Source: Neptunitalea lumnitzerae
GTDB lineage: Bacteria > Bacteroidota > Bacteroidia > Flavobacteriales > Flavobacteriaceae
Assembly: GCF_027924185.1 (NCBI RefSeq)
Contig: NZ_BRVO01000001.1
Location: 868,001-932,000 of the forward strand
Direction of reading: 5' to 3'
Length of the DNA stretch: 64,000 bases
Below are positions 8,862 to 18,182 of the stretch, piece by piece. The notes below the pieces were generated by a model. The model was not told where the DNA came from and did no database searches. It saw only the letters and a list, made by a program, of their open reading frames with translations. The translations under genes were made by a program, and so were the position numbers. Positions within the stretch are counted from its first letter, which is position 1, and every line of letters begins with the position of its first letter.

Positions 8862-9836
8862 TTAAAATAAGTCGTTAGCTGTAATACTCTTATCGTGTTT
8901 TGTGTAATCTACTGGTCTTTTAGCAAAAAAGTCATCTAAACTGTTGGCAAAAACTTCCTCTTCAAACCAACGTAAAGGAGCATATTCTTCAGCGGATACA
9001 TAATATATTTTATCCATCCCTATTTTCTCCATGCTCTCGTCTATTCTAAACTTCATAAAGTTTAATAGGTCTTCTTTTTTTACATTTTCTAAATGACCAT
9101 CTTCAAAAATCCAATCTAAAATTTTGCCCTCAATGTCTAAAGAGTGTTTTACAGTTTCTTTGATATGGTCTAAAGTAGCCTGGTCAAAAAAGTCGGGATA
9201 TTCTTCTTTAATTTTATTAACTAAATAGATACCTCCATTAGCATGTATTTGTTCGTCTACTGAAGTCCAGGCAATAATGTTGCTTACATTTTTCATTAAT
9301 CCTCTAAAGCGGGTAAAAGAAAGTATAATGGCAAACTGGCTAAAAAGTGAAACGTTTTCTATAAGAATAGAAAATAAGATTAAAGAAACAACGTATTTCT
9401 TATTGTCTTGAGAATTTGCATTTTGTAATGCTTGTGATAGGTATTCTACACGTTCTTTAATTACAGGTACCTCTAATAAATCTCTAAATTCATTATTATA
9501 GCCAAGTACTTCTAATAATCTAGAATAAGCCTCAGAGTGTCTAAACTCACATTCAGCAAAGGTAGTTCCTAGTCCGTTTAACTCAGGTTTTGGAAAATGA
9601 TTGTATATATTACCCCAAAAAGACTTTACTGCAACCTCAATTTGTGCAATAGCTAAAAGACTGTGTTTGATAGCCGTTTTTTCTGCCTGATTTAAATGCG
9701 AATGGAAGTCTTGCGTGTCTGCTGTAAAGTCAACCTCGCTATGTACCCAATACGCTTTATTAATAGCTTCGGTAAATTGTAATACATCAGGGTATTCAAA
9801 TGGTTTGTAATTTACTCTTCTGTCAAAAATGCCCAT
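8862..9836 (-). CDS. nrdB: Ribonucleoside-diphosphate reductase, radical-generating beta subunit
   Basis: 324-residue ferritin-like subunit that makes the radical used by NrdA. Likely metal ligands are Glu67, Glu97, His100, Glu160, Glu195 and His198 (in IAQIEV, CEFRH, LIENV and DEQIH). Tyr104 lies four residues after His100, the position of the E. coli radical Tyr122. There is no N-terminal ATP-cone, so neither subunit carries one. F. johnsoniae homologs of this type are class Id enzymes with a dimanganese centre activated by superoxide; assignment here is by resemblance. It is the first gene of nrdB-nrdA. Confidence 0.95.
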   Translation of the reverse strand: MGIFDRRVNYKPFEYPDVLQFTEAINKAYWVHSEVDFTADTQDFHSHLNQAEKTAIKHSLLAIAQIEVAVKSFWGNIYNHFPKPELNGLGTTFAECEFRHSEAYSRLLEVLGYNNEFRDLLEVPVIKERVEYLSQALQNANSQDNKKYVVSLILFSILIENVSLFSQFAIILSFTRFRGLMKNVSNIIAWTSVDEQIHANGGIYLVNKIKEEYPDFFDQATLDHIKETVKHSLDIEGKILDWIFEDGHLENVKKEDLLNFMKFRIDESMEKIGMDKIYYVSAEEYAPLRWFEEEVFANSLDDFFAKRPVDYTKHDKSITANDLF

Positions 9837-10158
9837 AACTCACACTGTTTTTAATACGGTTCTTTTTCTACTTTTTTTCTAATGTTTTTGAAATCAGATT
9901 TCTGGAAAAAATGAATAGGGTATTATTCATTTTTTATCGGGAGAACTAAGTTAAGTTTTCAAAACTTTTAATTTTCTAAAAACATCAAAAAGATTTGAAA
10001 AGTTTATTAACAGTGCGTGAAGTCCCTTTTTATCAATGGTTTGCGATTTTTGGTGCTTCTTATTGTTTACAATTATTAAACAAAAAATGACAACAATCTA
10101 ACTTTTAGATAATATAAAGTTTACAATTTTACAAACTGTTTACTTAAACCAACTATAC
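9837..10158. other. Divergent intergenic region nrdB / TPR-LuxR regulator
   Basis: This spacer of about 320 bases holds the control regions of two divergent genes. The only marked element is a 12-bp perfect inverted repeat with a 6-base loop, given separately. No convincing promoter pair, tRNA or small gene was found; the half nearest the regulator is very AT-rich. Confidence 0.6.
9906..9935 (-). promoter_or_regulatory. 12-bp inverted repeat in nrdB leader
   Basis: aaaaaatgaata / tattcatttttt with loop gggtat, about 70-100 bases ahead of nrdB. No gene ends here, so it is not an ordinary terminator; it could be an attenuator or operator. It does not resemble the NrdR box. Confidence 0.45.
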
Positions 10159-11742
10159 ATGAAATTTAATTATCTGTACACACTTTTTTTGTTTTGTACA
10201 CTGGTTACTTTTGGGCAGCAAAAGAACCATTTTTCGGCCTCTGAAATTTCAAAGGATTCCTTGTTTTATACCTATAAAAAGCAGTTAAAAGAGGCAAAAG
10301 AAAGCAAATCTTTACAAGAGACGTGTAAGATATATATACAATTAGGCGATTTTTTTAAGCAGTCTGGTATATTTCCTGAAGCTATTGAACAACTAAATGA
10401 AGCTGCTGGCTTGGCAAAGACATTAAACAATGATTCTTTACAAATTGCAGTTCAAATTCAGTTAGGGGATGTTCAATTGCTATTAAAAAGTTACCCCAAA
10501 GCAAAGGAGTTGCTTACCAATAGTATAGAAAGAGCTCATGCAAAAGCATATAGGAAATTAGAGGCAATAGCACACGAGTTGTTAGGCACTTGTTACGAGA
10601 AAGAATCTGATTATCTCTTAGCATTAAATCATCAGGAAGAGAGTTTAGATTTATTTGAATCTATACATGACCAGGAAGGTATAGCTATAGTGAATGAAAA
10701 TATAGGAAGCATTTATGAAGACTTGGAGCAGTATGAAAAAGCTAGGAGTTATTTTGTGAAGTCGCACACCTATTTTTCTAAAATGGAACCAGAGGCTAGC
10801 CTAAATGTACTTAATAATATTGGAGATACGTATAGAAAAACAGGAGACTATAAGAATGGGTTGTATTATACCTCGCAAGCCAAAGATTTGGCTGTACAGT
10901 ATAATGATGGACATCAGCTAGAAAGTGCTTACCGAGATTTAGCCAAAACGTATGTGCTGCAAAATAATTTTGAAGAGGCATACAAGTATCTACAAAAAAG
11001 CCACCAAGTGAAAGAGGATGAATTTTATTCTCAGAATTTTGATCAAATGAATGTGTTGCAAACCGTATATGATACTAAAGTAAAGGAAGATCAAATTAAA
11101 TATTTAACACAGCAGAATAAAATTAGTGAGGCGCATCAAAACCTGATGTGGTTTGCCATAATAGTACTAATTGTAGGTGGAGGTACGTTTTCTTTATTAA
11201 TTAATAAAAGGAGAAAGGCCGGAGTTAAATTACAGGAGTACGAGCAACGTATGATGCGTGCAGAATTAAAGCAGAAAGAAATTGAAGAGCAAAATCTACA
11301 AAACGAAATACAATTAAAAACAGTTACACTGTCTAAATATAGTTTAACACTGGCTCAAAAAAACAAACTCATTACAGATGTAGCTGCTTCTTTAAAAAAA
11401 TTAGCTACCAGAACTAAGGTAGATGTGCATACTAAAATAAAGAGTATTGCCAGAGAAATGGAAACTACTTTAGAACAAGACGAAGAATGGGATGAGTTTA
11501 TGCAATTTTTTGAAGACATACACCCAGACTTTATTAAAAAGATTTCGGCGGTATCTGAACAAAAATTATCCTCTACAGAATTACGTTTGGCAATGCTACT
11601 ACGTTTAAATCTTTCTAGTAAAGAAATAGCATCTATTTTAAGAGTTACTCCAGATAGTGTTAGGGTGGCCAGATATCGATTAAGAAAAAAATTACCCATA
11701 GATCAAAAGCAAGAACTGGTAAATTTCATGCTAGACTACTAA
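10159..11742 (+). CDS. TPR-containing membrane regulator with LuxR-type HTH (SusR-like)
   Basis: 527-residue regulator. Order: signal sequence ending near TFGQ; about five to six TPR repeats (60-310, e.g. GDFFKQSGIFPEAIEQLNEA); one membrane helix (about 328-346, MWFAIIVLIVGGGTFSLLI); a coiled coil (about 355-400); and a C-terminal LuxR-type HTH (about 470-520, LSSKEIASILRVTPDSVRVAR). The TPR part should sense a periplasmic signal while the HTH binds DNA in the cytoplasm, as in Bacteroidota SusR-like proteins. It lies directly upstream of a TonB receptor and a phytase on the same strand, which are its probable targets. Confidence 0.88.
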   Translation: MKFNYLYTLFLFCTLVTFGQQKNHFSASEISKDSLFYTYKKQLKEAKESKSLQETCKIYIQLGDFFKQSGIFPEAIEQLNEAAGLAKTLNNDSLQIAVQIQLGDVQLLLKSYPKAKELLTNSIERAHAKAYRKLEAIAHELLGTCYEKESDYLLALNHQEESLDLFESIHDQEGIAIVNENIGSIYEDLEQYEKARSYFVKSHTYFSKMEPEASLNVLNNIGDTYRKTGDYKNGLYYTSQAKDLAVQYNDGHQLESAYRDLAKTYVLQNNFEEAYKYLQKSHQVKEDEFYSQNFDQMNVLQTVYDTKVKEDQIKYLTQQNKISEAHQNLMWFAIIVLIVGGGTFSLLINKRRKAGVKLQEYEQRMMRAELKQKEIEEQNLQNEIQLKTVTLSKYSLTLAQKNKLITDVAASLKKLATRTKVDVHTKIKSIAREMETTLEQDEEWDEFMQFFEDIHPDFIKKISAVSEQKLSSTELRLAMLLRLNLSSKEIASILRVTPDSVRVARYRLRKKLPIDQKQELVNFMLDY

Positions 11743-11875
11743 AAAAACACCTCATCTTTTCTTATTGTTAGTGTAATGTAAAGAAATCTTAATTGTTGCT
11801 TTGTTGTTTCTCTCAAAATTACAATTGTTTCTCTTTTGTTGCTTTTAATTTTAAGGTGTAATATGTTGATAAACA

Positions 11876-11883
11876 TAATTTTG
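11876..11883 (+). promoter_or_regulatory. Candidate -7 element of the TonB receptor gene
   Basis: TAATTTTG matches TAnnTTTG 22 bases ahead of the start codon. No TTG lies at the right distance upstream, as expected if an activator is needed. Confidence 0.4.
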
Positions 11884-11905
11884 GTGAAAACAAAAAACAC
11901 AAATA

Positions 11906-14749
11906 ATGAAACAACTAACTGGCTTTAAATTAGCTATTGTAACATGGTTTGTTGCCCTATTTTTTGGTTTTGCACAGACCGGAGAGGGAACAATTCAAGG
12001 AACTATTACCGATGATTATGGTATTTATGTACCAGGTGCATCTGTAATGATTAAATCACTTAATAAAGGAGTAGTAAGTGACCAAGATGGTAAATTTACT
12101 TTTGTAAATGTACCTGCAGGAGATTACACTATCACAGTGAAATATTTAGGTTTTGAAGATACTGAAGCACCGGTTACTGTAACTGCTAACCAAACCGTTG
12201 CTGTGAGCATTGTACTGTCTTCTTCAAACGTGGAACTAGAAGAAGTTGAAGTAACAGGGTTTGGACTTGGTGGACAAGCTAGAGCATTAAATACACAGAA
12301 AAATAACACCAATATTACCAACGTAGTTTCTACAGAGCAAATTGGTAAGTTTCCAGATGCTAACATTGGAGATGCTGTAAAACGTATACCAGGTATTACC
12401 ATGCAGGTAGACCAAGGGGAGGCCAGAAACATTATTGTACGTGGTATGGCACCACAATTAAACTCGGTAACCTTAAATGGTAGCCGTATACCTTCTGCAG
12501 AGGGAGATAACCGTAACGTACAGATGGACCTTATTCCTTCTGATATGATTCAAACCATTGAGGTAAACAAAGCGGTAACTCCTGATATGGATGGAGACGC
12601 ACTAGGAGGGTCTGTAAACCTTATTACACGTTCGGCACCACAATCTTTCCGTTTGGCAGCTACATTGGGTTCTGGTATTAATTTTATTAATGACAAACCA
12701 GTTATTAACGGATCGTTCTTAGTAGGAGACCGTACTAAAAACGGAAAATTCGGTTGGATGGTTTCAGCATCTTATAACGATAGCGATTTTGGTTCTGATA
12801 ATGTAGAAGCAGAATGGACAGATGAGTTTGAATATAACAACGGAGATGAGGATAACTTAGAGTCGGTAGACGTAAATCCTTATAACAATACATACGAGCT
12901 AAGAACTTATTTGGTACAGCGTATTAGAAGAAGTTTCTCTGCTAACTTTGATTATAAGTTTAACGATAACAATACCATTTTCTTCAAATCTATGTATAAC
13001 TGGAGAGATGATAGAGAAAACCGTTATAGAGTAGAATATGAAATTTTAGACGGAGAAGATATTGGACCAAATGACTTTTCTGTAGTAGATGGTAACCTAT
13101 TAAGCTTCCCGGCAGAAACAAAACGCCAAACCAAAGGGGGTATTAATAACAACCGTAATAAAAACAGACGTTTAGAAGACCAACGTATGCAAAACTATAC
13201 TTTAGGTGGTAACCACCTTTTTGGTAATGTGAAATTTGATTGGATGGCAGCGTATGCAAAAGCTTCTGAAGAGCGTTTAAACGAGCGTTATATTGAGTTT
13301 GAATCTGAATTAATGGTAAGCAGAACGGCACAGTCTGAGTACCCAAGATATGCACCATTAAACCAAGCAGACTTAGCTTTAGATAACTTTGAGTTTGGTG
13401 AAATTACCGAGGAAAACCAATACACAGAAGAAGAAGACTTTAACATGTTTGCTAATTTTGAATTACCTGCTAACCTGTTTGGTAAAGGAGATGGTACTTT
13501 TAAATTTGGTGCTAGAGGTAGATTTAAAAACAAAAACAGAGCGAATGGTTTCATAGAATATTCACCTATTGCTGGTTTAGAAACCATGGCAGATGTTGCT
13601 ACTAAAGATTATTCAGATCCTGATTTCTTAGCGGGTAGCCAGTACCAAGCAGGGTACTTTGCTACAGCAGAATACTTAGGAGGTCTTAACTTAACCAATA
13701 CTGATTTGTTTGAAGGGGAAGATGTACCAGACGAGTACTTAACAGCTAACTTTGATGTTACTGAAAACGTATATGCAGGGTATGTAATGGCAGACCAAAA
13801 ATTATCTGATAAATTAAGCGTGTTATTTGGTATACGTTTAGAGAGTACACACATAGAAAGTACTGGTAATGAGCTTACTTTAGATGAAGACGGAGATTTT
13901 GCTGGGGTTACTGCTGTAAATGGTGAAAGTACCTATACAAACATTTTACCTGGCGTTCACTTTAAATACAACGCTACTGATAATACGGTATTACGTTTTG
14001 CTTGGACAAACACTTTGGCAAGACCAAACTATGTAGATTTAGTTCCGTTTAGTGAAATTAACAGAGAAGATGAAGAGATAGTTTTAGGTAACCCTAACTT
14101 AGACCCTGCTAAATCAATGAACTTTGATTTTATGGCAGAGCACTACTACAAATCTGTAGGGGTTATTTCAGGGGGTGTTTTCTACAAAGATATTCGTGAT
14201 TTTGCTTATACGTTTGTAACAGAAAACGAAGAAGGGTACGAGGTATACCAACCCATGAACGGAGACAACGCTATGGTATACGGTGCAGAGGTGTCTTTCC
14301 AACGTCAGTTAGATTTTTTACCTGGGTTTGCTAAAAACTTTGGGGTGTACCTTAACTATACGTACTTAAACTCAGATGCTAAAGGTATCCGTAACGAAGA
14401 CGGAGACGAAAGAGGAGATCTTGAATTACCAGGATCGTCACCAAATATGTTTAATGCATCATTATCGTATGCAGATAAAAAATTAAGCGCTCGTTTATCG
14501 GGTAACTTCTCTGATGCGTATTTAGATGAATTAGGAGGAAACAGCTTTGAAGATAGATACTATGACCAACAGTTTTTCTTAGACTTTAACGTAAATTATT
14601 CGTTTACTAAAAACTTAAGCATGTATGCTAGTTTAAATAATATTACCAACCAGCCGTTACGTTATTACCAAGGGGTTAGTAGCAGAACTATGCAAATGGA
14701 ATATTATGAAAGAAGATTAACGTTTGGTGTTAAGTATAACATTTTTTAA
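11906..14749 (+). CDS. TonB-dependent outer membrane receptor (phytate locus)
   Basis: 947-residue TonB-dependent receptor. After the signal peptide (cleavage near FAQ) comes a carboxypeptidase-regulatory-like beta domain (about 27-110, GTITDDYGIYVPGASVMI), then the plug (about 125-240, IGDAVKRIPGITMQ, IIVRGMAPQLNSVTLNG), then a 22-stranded barrel ending in the aromatic signature RRLTFGVKYNIF. The phytase gene follows after 13 bases, so both are likely one operon, with import of phytate or its breakdown products as the likely job. There is no SusD partner, unlike a polysaccharide-utilisation locus. Confidence 0.92.
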   Translation: MKQLTGFKLAIVTWFVALFFGFAQTGEGTIQGTITDDYGIYVPGASVMIKSLNKGVVSDQDGKFTFVNVPAGDYTITVKYLGFEDTEAPVTVTANQTVAVSIVLSSSNVELEEVEVTGFGLGGQARALNTQKNNTNITNVVSTEQIGKFPDANIGDAVKRIPGITMQVDQGEARNIIVRGMAPQLNSVTLNGSRIPSAEGDNRNVQMDLIPSDMIQTIEVNKAVTPDMDGDALGGSVNLITRSAPQSFRLAATLGSGINFINDKPVINGSFLVGDRTKNGKFGWMVSASYNDSDFGSDNVEAEWTDEFEYNNGDEDNLESVDVNPYNNTYELRTYLVQRIRRSFSANFDYKFNDNNTIFFKSMYNWRDDRENRYRVEYEILDGEDIGPNDFSVVDGNLLSFPAETKRQTKGGINNNRNKNRRLEDQRMQNYTLGGNHLFGNVKFDWMAAYAKASEERLNERYIEFESELMVSRTAQSEYPRYAPLNQADLALDNFEFGEITEENQYTEEEDFNMFANFELPANLFGKGDGTFKFGARGRFKNKNRANGFIEYSPIAGLETMADVATKDYSDPDFLAGSQYQAGYFATAEYLGGLNLTNTDLFEGEDVPDEYLTANFDVTENVYAGYVMADQKLSDKLSVLFGIRLESTHIESTGNELTLDEDGDFAGVTAVNGESTYTNILPGVHFKYNATDNTVLRFAWTNTLARPNYVDLVPFSEINREDEEIVLGNPNLDPAKSMNFDFMAEHYYKSVGVISGGVFYKDIRDFAYTFVTENEEGYEVYQPMNGDNAMVYGAEVSFQRQLDFLPGFAKNFGVYLNYTYLNSDAKGIRNEDGDERGDLELPGSSPNMFNASLSYADKKLSARLSGNFSDAYLDELGGNSFEDRYYDQQFFLDFNVNYSFTKNLSMYASLNNITNQPLRYYQGVSSRTMQMEYYERRLTFGVKYNIF

Positions 14750-14762
14750 TAAGCTGAATTGA

Positions 14763-15779
14763 ATGAAAAAGATAGTATTAGGATTATGCGCTTTAGGTTT
14801 TTTTGCGTGTAATATGAAAGAGAAACAACCGGCTATTGCTCCGGATGTAATTACAGAAAAAACACCTAACGATACCGATGATCCTGCAATATGGGTAAAC
14901 CCGGAAGATGCTTCTAAAAGTATTGTTTTTGGAACCGATAAGGATACCAACGGAGGTATATATGCCTTTGATTTAGATGGTAAAATAATACCAGAGAAGT
15001 GTATTTTAAATGTAAAAAGACCTAACAACGTAGACCTACGTTATGGTTTTGCAATTAACGATAGCACTACTACCGATATTATTGCTTTTACCGAAAGAGA
15101 AAAGCAGCAAATAAGAGTGTTTTCTGTACCCGATATGAAGCCTTTAGATAATGGTGGAATACCTGTATTTGCAGATGATGCCAATAATGAGTTTAAGTTT
15201 CCTATGGGTATTAGCCTGTATAAGTCGCCTAAAGATGGTGCTATGTACGCTATTGTAGGGCGTAAAACAGGTCCATTAGAAAACTATTTATACCAATATA
15301 AATTAACTGCCGATAGTACAGGTATTGTTACCGGAGAGGTTGTAAGAAAGTTTGGTAAGTTTAGTGGTAAAAAAGAGATTGAAGCTATTGCGGTAGATGA
15401 TGCTCTAGGGTTTGTATACTACTCAGACGAAATGGCGGGTGTGCGTAAATACTTTGCAGAGCCTTCTAAAGGAAATGAGCAAGTAAACTTTTTTGGCCAA
15501 AAAGACTTTGTAGAGGATATTGAAGGAATTGCTATTGCTACCAAACCAGATGGTACTGGGTACATTATAGTATCTGACCAGCAACATGGACAGTTTAATG
15601 TGTATAACAGAACCGATAATACCTTTGTAAAAGCATTGAATTTATCTACTGTAGAAACCGATGGATGCGATGTGGTTACCGTACCACTAAACAGCACCTT
15701 TACACAGGGTCTTTTTGCAGCTATGAATGACGATGCCAGTTTTTATTTATATGACTTTAAGAAATTAGGATTAGAATAA
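14763..15779 (+). CDS. Beta-propeller 3-phytase, lipoprotein
   Basis: 338-residue beta-propeller phytase, which removes phosphate from myo-inositol hexakisphosphate with calcium as cofactor. The lipobox is FFAC, so it is anchored to the cell envelope. Family landmarks are DTDDPAIWVNP, GTDKDTNGGIYAFDLDG, RPNNVDLRYGF, and KKEIEAIAVDDALGFVYYSDE, which contain the acidic residues that bind calcium and phosphate. It pairs with the TonB receptor upstream, giving release of phosphate at the surface and uptake. A terminator follows. Confidence 0.93.
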   Translation: MKKIVLGLCALGFFACNMKEKQPAIAPDVITEKTPNDTDDPAIWVNPEDASKSIVFGTDKDTNGGIYAFDLDGKIIPEKCILNVKRPNNVDLRYGFAINDSTTTDIIAFTEREKQQIRVFSVPDMKPLDNGGIPVFADDANNEFKFPMGISLYKSPKDGAMYAIVGRKTGPLENYLYQYKLTADSTGIVTGEVVRKFGKFSGKKEIEAIAVDDALGFVYYSDEMAGVRKYFAEPSKGNEQVNFFGQKDFVEDIEGIAIATKPDGTGYIIVSDQQHGQFNVYNRTDNTFVKALNLSTVETDGCDVVTVPLNSTFTQGLFAAMNDDASFYLYDFKKLGLE

Positions 15780-15814
15780 ATTGTTGAATTTCATCACTTT
15801 CAAGTGTTGTTGGG

Positions 15815-15845
15815 CCCCTTACTATAGTTGGTAAGGGGTTTTTTT
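15815..15845 (+). terminator. Terminator after the phytase gene
   Basis: Stem ccccttac / gtaagggg followed by seven T. Confidence 0.85.
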
Positions 15846-15894
15846 ATAGTTTGGGTTATGTGTTAAGGGGAGGTTATTATAAAGACTTAGAAAT

Positions 15895-16251
15895 TTACCA
15901 ATCTGCCCAATTAACTGAGGAAGAATATATTTGTAAAGTATCTCTTTTACGATACTGTTTAATTAAATAGCAAATCAAAGTATCTTTATTTTCTTCACTG
16001 TTTGTTATACGATAGTAATACCATTTTCCTCTTTTTCTACCTTTTCTTATATTCCCTATTTTCGCTACATCTTCACCATCTTTAATACAGAGAGTTTCTG
16101 AAGTTAACCAAATACTATCACCTTCCTTTAATACTTTAATATCTCTAATTTTTTTAAATGTTTCATCAGTTATACTTTTATGTAAATGAAAGTTCGGTTT
16201 GCTACAACTAGTAAATAGTATGAGTAGGCAACAAATAATAAATGGTTTCAT
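15895..16251 (-). CDS. Small lipoprotein of unknown function
   Basis: 118 residues with a signal sequence ending in lipobox FTSC. The mature part is basic and Lys/Arg-rich, with GKRGKWYYYRI-like strands (here RKRGKWYYYRIT) that suggest a small beta domain. I do not recognise a family. It begins the AT-rich accessory block and lies downstream of the toxin-antitoxin pair. Confidence 0.65.
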   Translation of the reverse strand: MKPFIICCLLILFTSCSKPNFHLHKSITDETFKKIRDIKVLKEGDSIWLTSETLCIKDGEDVAKIGNIRKGRKRGKWYYYRITNSEENKDTLICYLIKQYRKRDTLQIYSSSVNWADW

Positions 16252-16272
16252 AACAAATGTGTTCTGTATTCC

Positions 16273-16300
16273 CTTTAATAGTAAAAGATAACTATTAAAG
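16273..16300. repeat. 10-bp inverted repeat
   Basis: ctttaatagt / actattaaag with an 8-base loop, between the toxin gene and the small lipoprotein gene. It could be a weak leftward terminator or an operator; there is no strong T run. Confidence 0.4.
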
Positions 16301-16333
16301 CATAGATGTGTAGGGTTTGCCTTAATAACTAGT

Positions 16334-16639
16334 TTATGGCAATAGTTTTTTTAAGGTTTTTGGATTCATTCGATTGTTAAAAAACGTAATGATATATATT
16401 TTGTTACTTTCTGTATTGGTGGTGTAGAACAACGTTACGTTTTTATGAATTTTTGCTTTTCTAATGCCTAATTTTTCATTTGCAAATGGATGAATAACTT
16501 GATGGTTTTTAATCTTTTCTATTGATTTGTGGGTTAAATCTCTAAAGGTAATCATCTCTTTTTTTGTCCATCTCAATTCAAGATTTTCAAAAATCTCTTT
16601 ATAGGTAATAAGTGCTAACCTAGTCCAGATAACTTCCAT
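16334..16639 (-). CDS. RelE/ParE-family toxin
   Basis: 101-residue protein with the RelE/ParE fold pattern: VIWTRLALITYKEIFENL at the N-terminus, then a central helix, an IRKAKIHKNVTLFYTT strand region and an IYIITFFNNRMNP C-terminus. Members either cleave mRNA on the ribosome or inhibit gyrase; the sequence does not decide which. The start codon directly follows the antitoxin stop (TAA-ATG with no gap), so translation is probably coupled. Confidence 0.83.
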   Translation of the reverse strand: MEVIWTRLALITYKEIFENLELRWTKKEMITFRDLTHKSIEKIKNHQVIHPFANEKLGIRKAKIHKNVTLFYTTNTESNKIYIITFFNNRMNPKTLKKLLP

Positions 16640-16882
16640 TTACTTTAAACCGTAAGCATCATTGATTTGTTTCATTACTTCCTCATGGGTAAAGGTATTT
16701 CCATCTTCCACATCCTTTAAGCCAGCTTCAACCATTAACTTTTCAGTTTCAGAAATTTCATTAGTCCAATTAGAAGTTGCGGTGAGCTCATTCTTAAAAT
16801 TATTTAATTTAGAAATAATTGCTTCATCCTCAAGGTTTATCAACCATTTCATTAATTTATATTTTTCTAATTGAATGTCCAT
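16640..16882 (-). CDS. Antitoxin of the RelE/ParE pair
   Basis: 80-residue acidic protein encoded just upstream of the toxin and ending at its start codon. It is predicted to be mostly helical; the C-terminal part (VEDGNTFTHEEVMKQINDAYG) resembles the antitoxins found with this toxin family, which often carry a DG-x-T/S-HEEV-like motif. It should neutralise the toxin and repress the operon. No operator palindrome was clear in the upstream 160 bases. Confidence 0.75.
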   Translation of the reverse strand: MDIQLEKYKLMKWLINLEDEAIISKLNNFKNELTATSNWTNEISETEKLMVEAGLKDVEDGNTFTHEEVMKQINDAYGLK

Positions 16883-17045
16883 ACCTTTTTTATTTATCAG
16901 CTTTCTAACAAATATAACGATTTTAGAATATAAATATTTTCAATTTTTTCTATTCACAGGTCACTTAAACAAGCAGCAAAATGGTTTGCCTCTCATGTAA
17001 TTTTTAAGCATTCAAGATTTACTATATTACCTATTAGGTTGCAGA

Positions 17046-17551
17046 CTAAACATCAGTCATATTTTTAACGGTTGATATATCTTTTTTCCTTATTACATAG
17101 AACTTTTTTTTCTCTTGCCATTTTTCATACTTATTTATATAATTTAACATTGGAAATAATGACATAAAGATTAAAAAGTACACAACACTGTTTCTAATTA
17201 TAGAAAACTTGATAGTTAATTTTTTACAATTATCATCCAAAATTCTTAATCCAAAAATAAATTTCCCTGGAGTAATCGCTGTTAAAAACTCCAAAATAGA
17301 CATGATAATAATAACACTTAAAAAAAAACTAGTAAAAATAATCTCCCTACATTAATCAAATCTTTTAAAATAAAAATCAAAGAAAAAACAACAATCATAT
17401 CAATAAATTTTGCAAATAGTCGTCTATATATAACTTCTACATTTGGGTTGTAGGGTACTTTAAATGTTTGTTTTTCAATGTAAAAACTTCCATCATAATT
17501 TCTAACTCTCCTGTCCACTGTTTTAGTAATATATAATTCAGATATTTTCAT
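17046..17551 (-). pseudogene. RDD-family membrane protein, frameshifted
   Basis: Two reading frames together make one RDD-type protein. The first (start at the right end) contains YRRLFAKFIDMIVVFSLIFIL, the R-D motif helix of RDD proteins. The second contains TPGKFIFGLRILDD, the usual second RDD segment. The break is in a run of nine T (nine A on the + strand at 17320-17328). With ten T the frame reads through as ...LVFFLSVIIIMSILEFL..., a plausible membrane helix. It could be a real null mutation, a phase-variable tract or a base-calling error. The function of RDD proteins is poorly known. Confidence 0.75.
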
Positions 17552-17677
17552 TATTTAACGGTTAGATTTTTTTTTCAAAATAACTAAAATTATTAAGAAT
17601 AATTTGATTAAAGGTACTTACGGTGAAAATTAGATCTGTAGTACTTAATGATTTTACAAATAGCAAAACATATTTTA

Positions 17678-17746
17678 TTAACTACTGGCTTTCCGGTTTT
17701 TAAATTATTGAGTTGTACGTCATATCTTAATTGGGGACACTCCCGA
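17678..17746. repeat. Degenerate repeat, copy A
   Basis: A 69-base stretch just 7 bases beyond the stop of the neighbouring small membrane-protein gene. It resembles copy B near 19.6 kb, sharing ttaactactg, tttaaat and a gtc/catnnttaatnnggga-like core in the same order. Confidence 0.45.
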
Positions 17747-17752
17747 ACCACC

Positions 17753-18034
17753 TCATTTAGATTTTATTCTATATAATATTACACTGAAACCAATTATATG
17801 AAAGATTAACAATATTAAAATATTGATAATAGAACCATGACCTAACTCTACATAAATAGAATGTTCTCTAAGTAAAATATGAACTTGATTAAATACTTCT
17901 GCAAAAAACCACAATACAGCAAAATAGATAACACTCACAACAATTTTATTATCCTTTAATAAAAGTTTAAATAAATAGATAGTTAGCAATACATAAACTA
18001 ATACTTCAAAAAATAAATATATATATAAAATCAT
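17753..18034 (-). CDS. Small integral membrane protein, unknown
   Basis: 93 residues, three hydrophobic segments (about 3-24, 31-50 and 67-87) and a short basic C-terminus. No family recognised. AT-rich codon use and its place beside a decayed RHS locus suggest an immunity-type membrane protein; this is inference only. Confidence 0.6.
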   Translation of the reverse strand: MILYIYLFFEVLVYVLLTIYLFKLLLKDNKIVVSVIYFAVLWFFAEVFNQVHILLREHSIYVELGHGSIINILILLIFHIIGFSVILYRIKSK

Positions 18035-18182
18035 AATAGAATTAATTTAAAATATCCATGCAGAAGGAAGTGTCTTAGATGTTTGAAACAATTTTAAATA
18101 TTTATTAGTTTGCTTTTGTAAAGTGCTATTTATTCCAGAATAAAACAATTATTTCGATACATGTCTTATCTTTTCAATCTTT

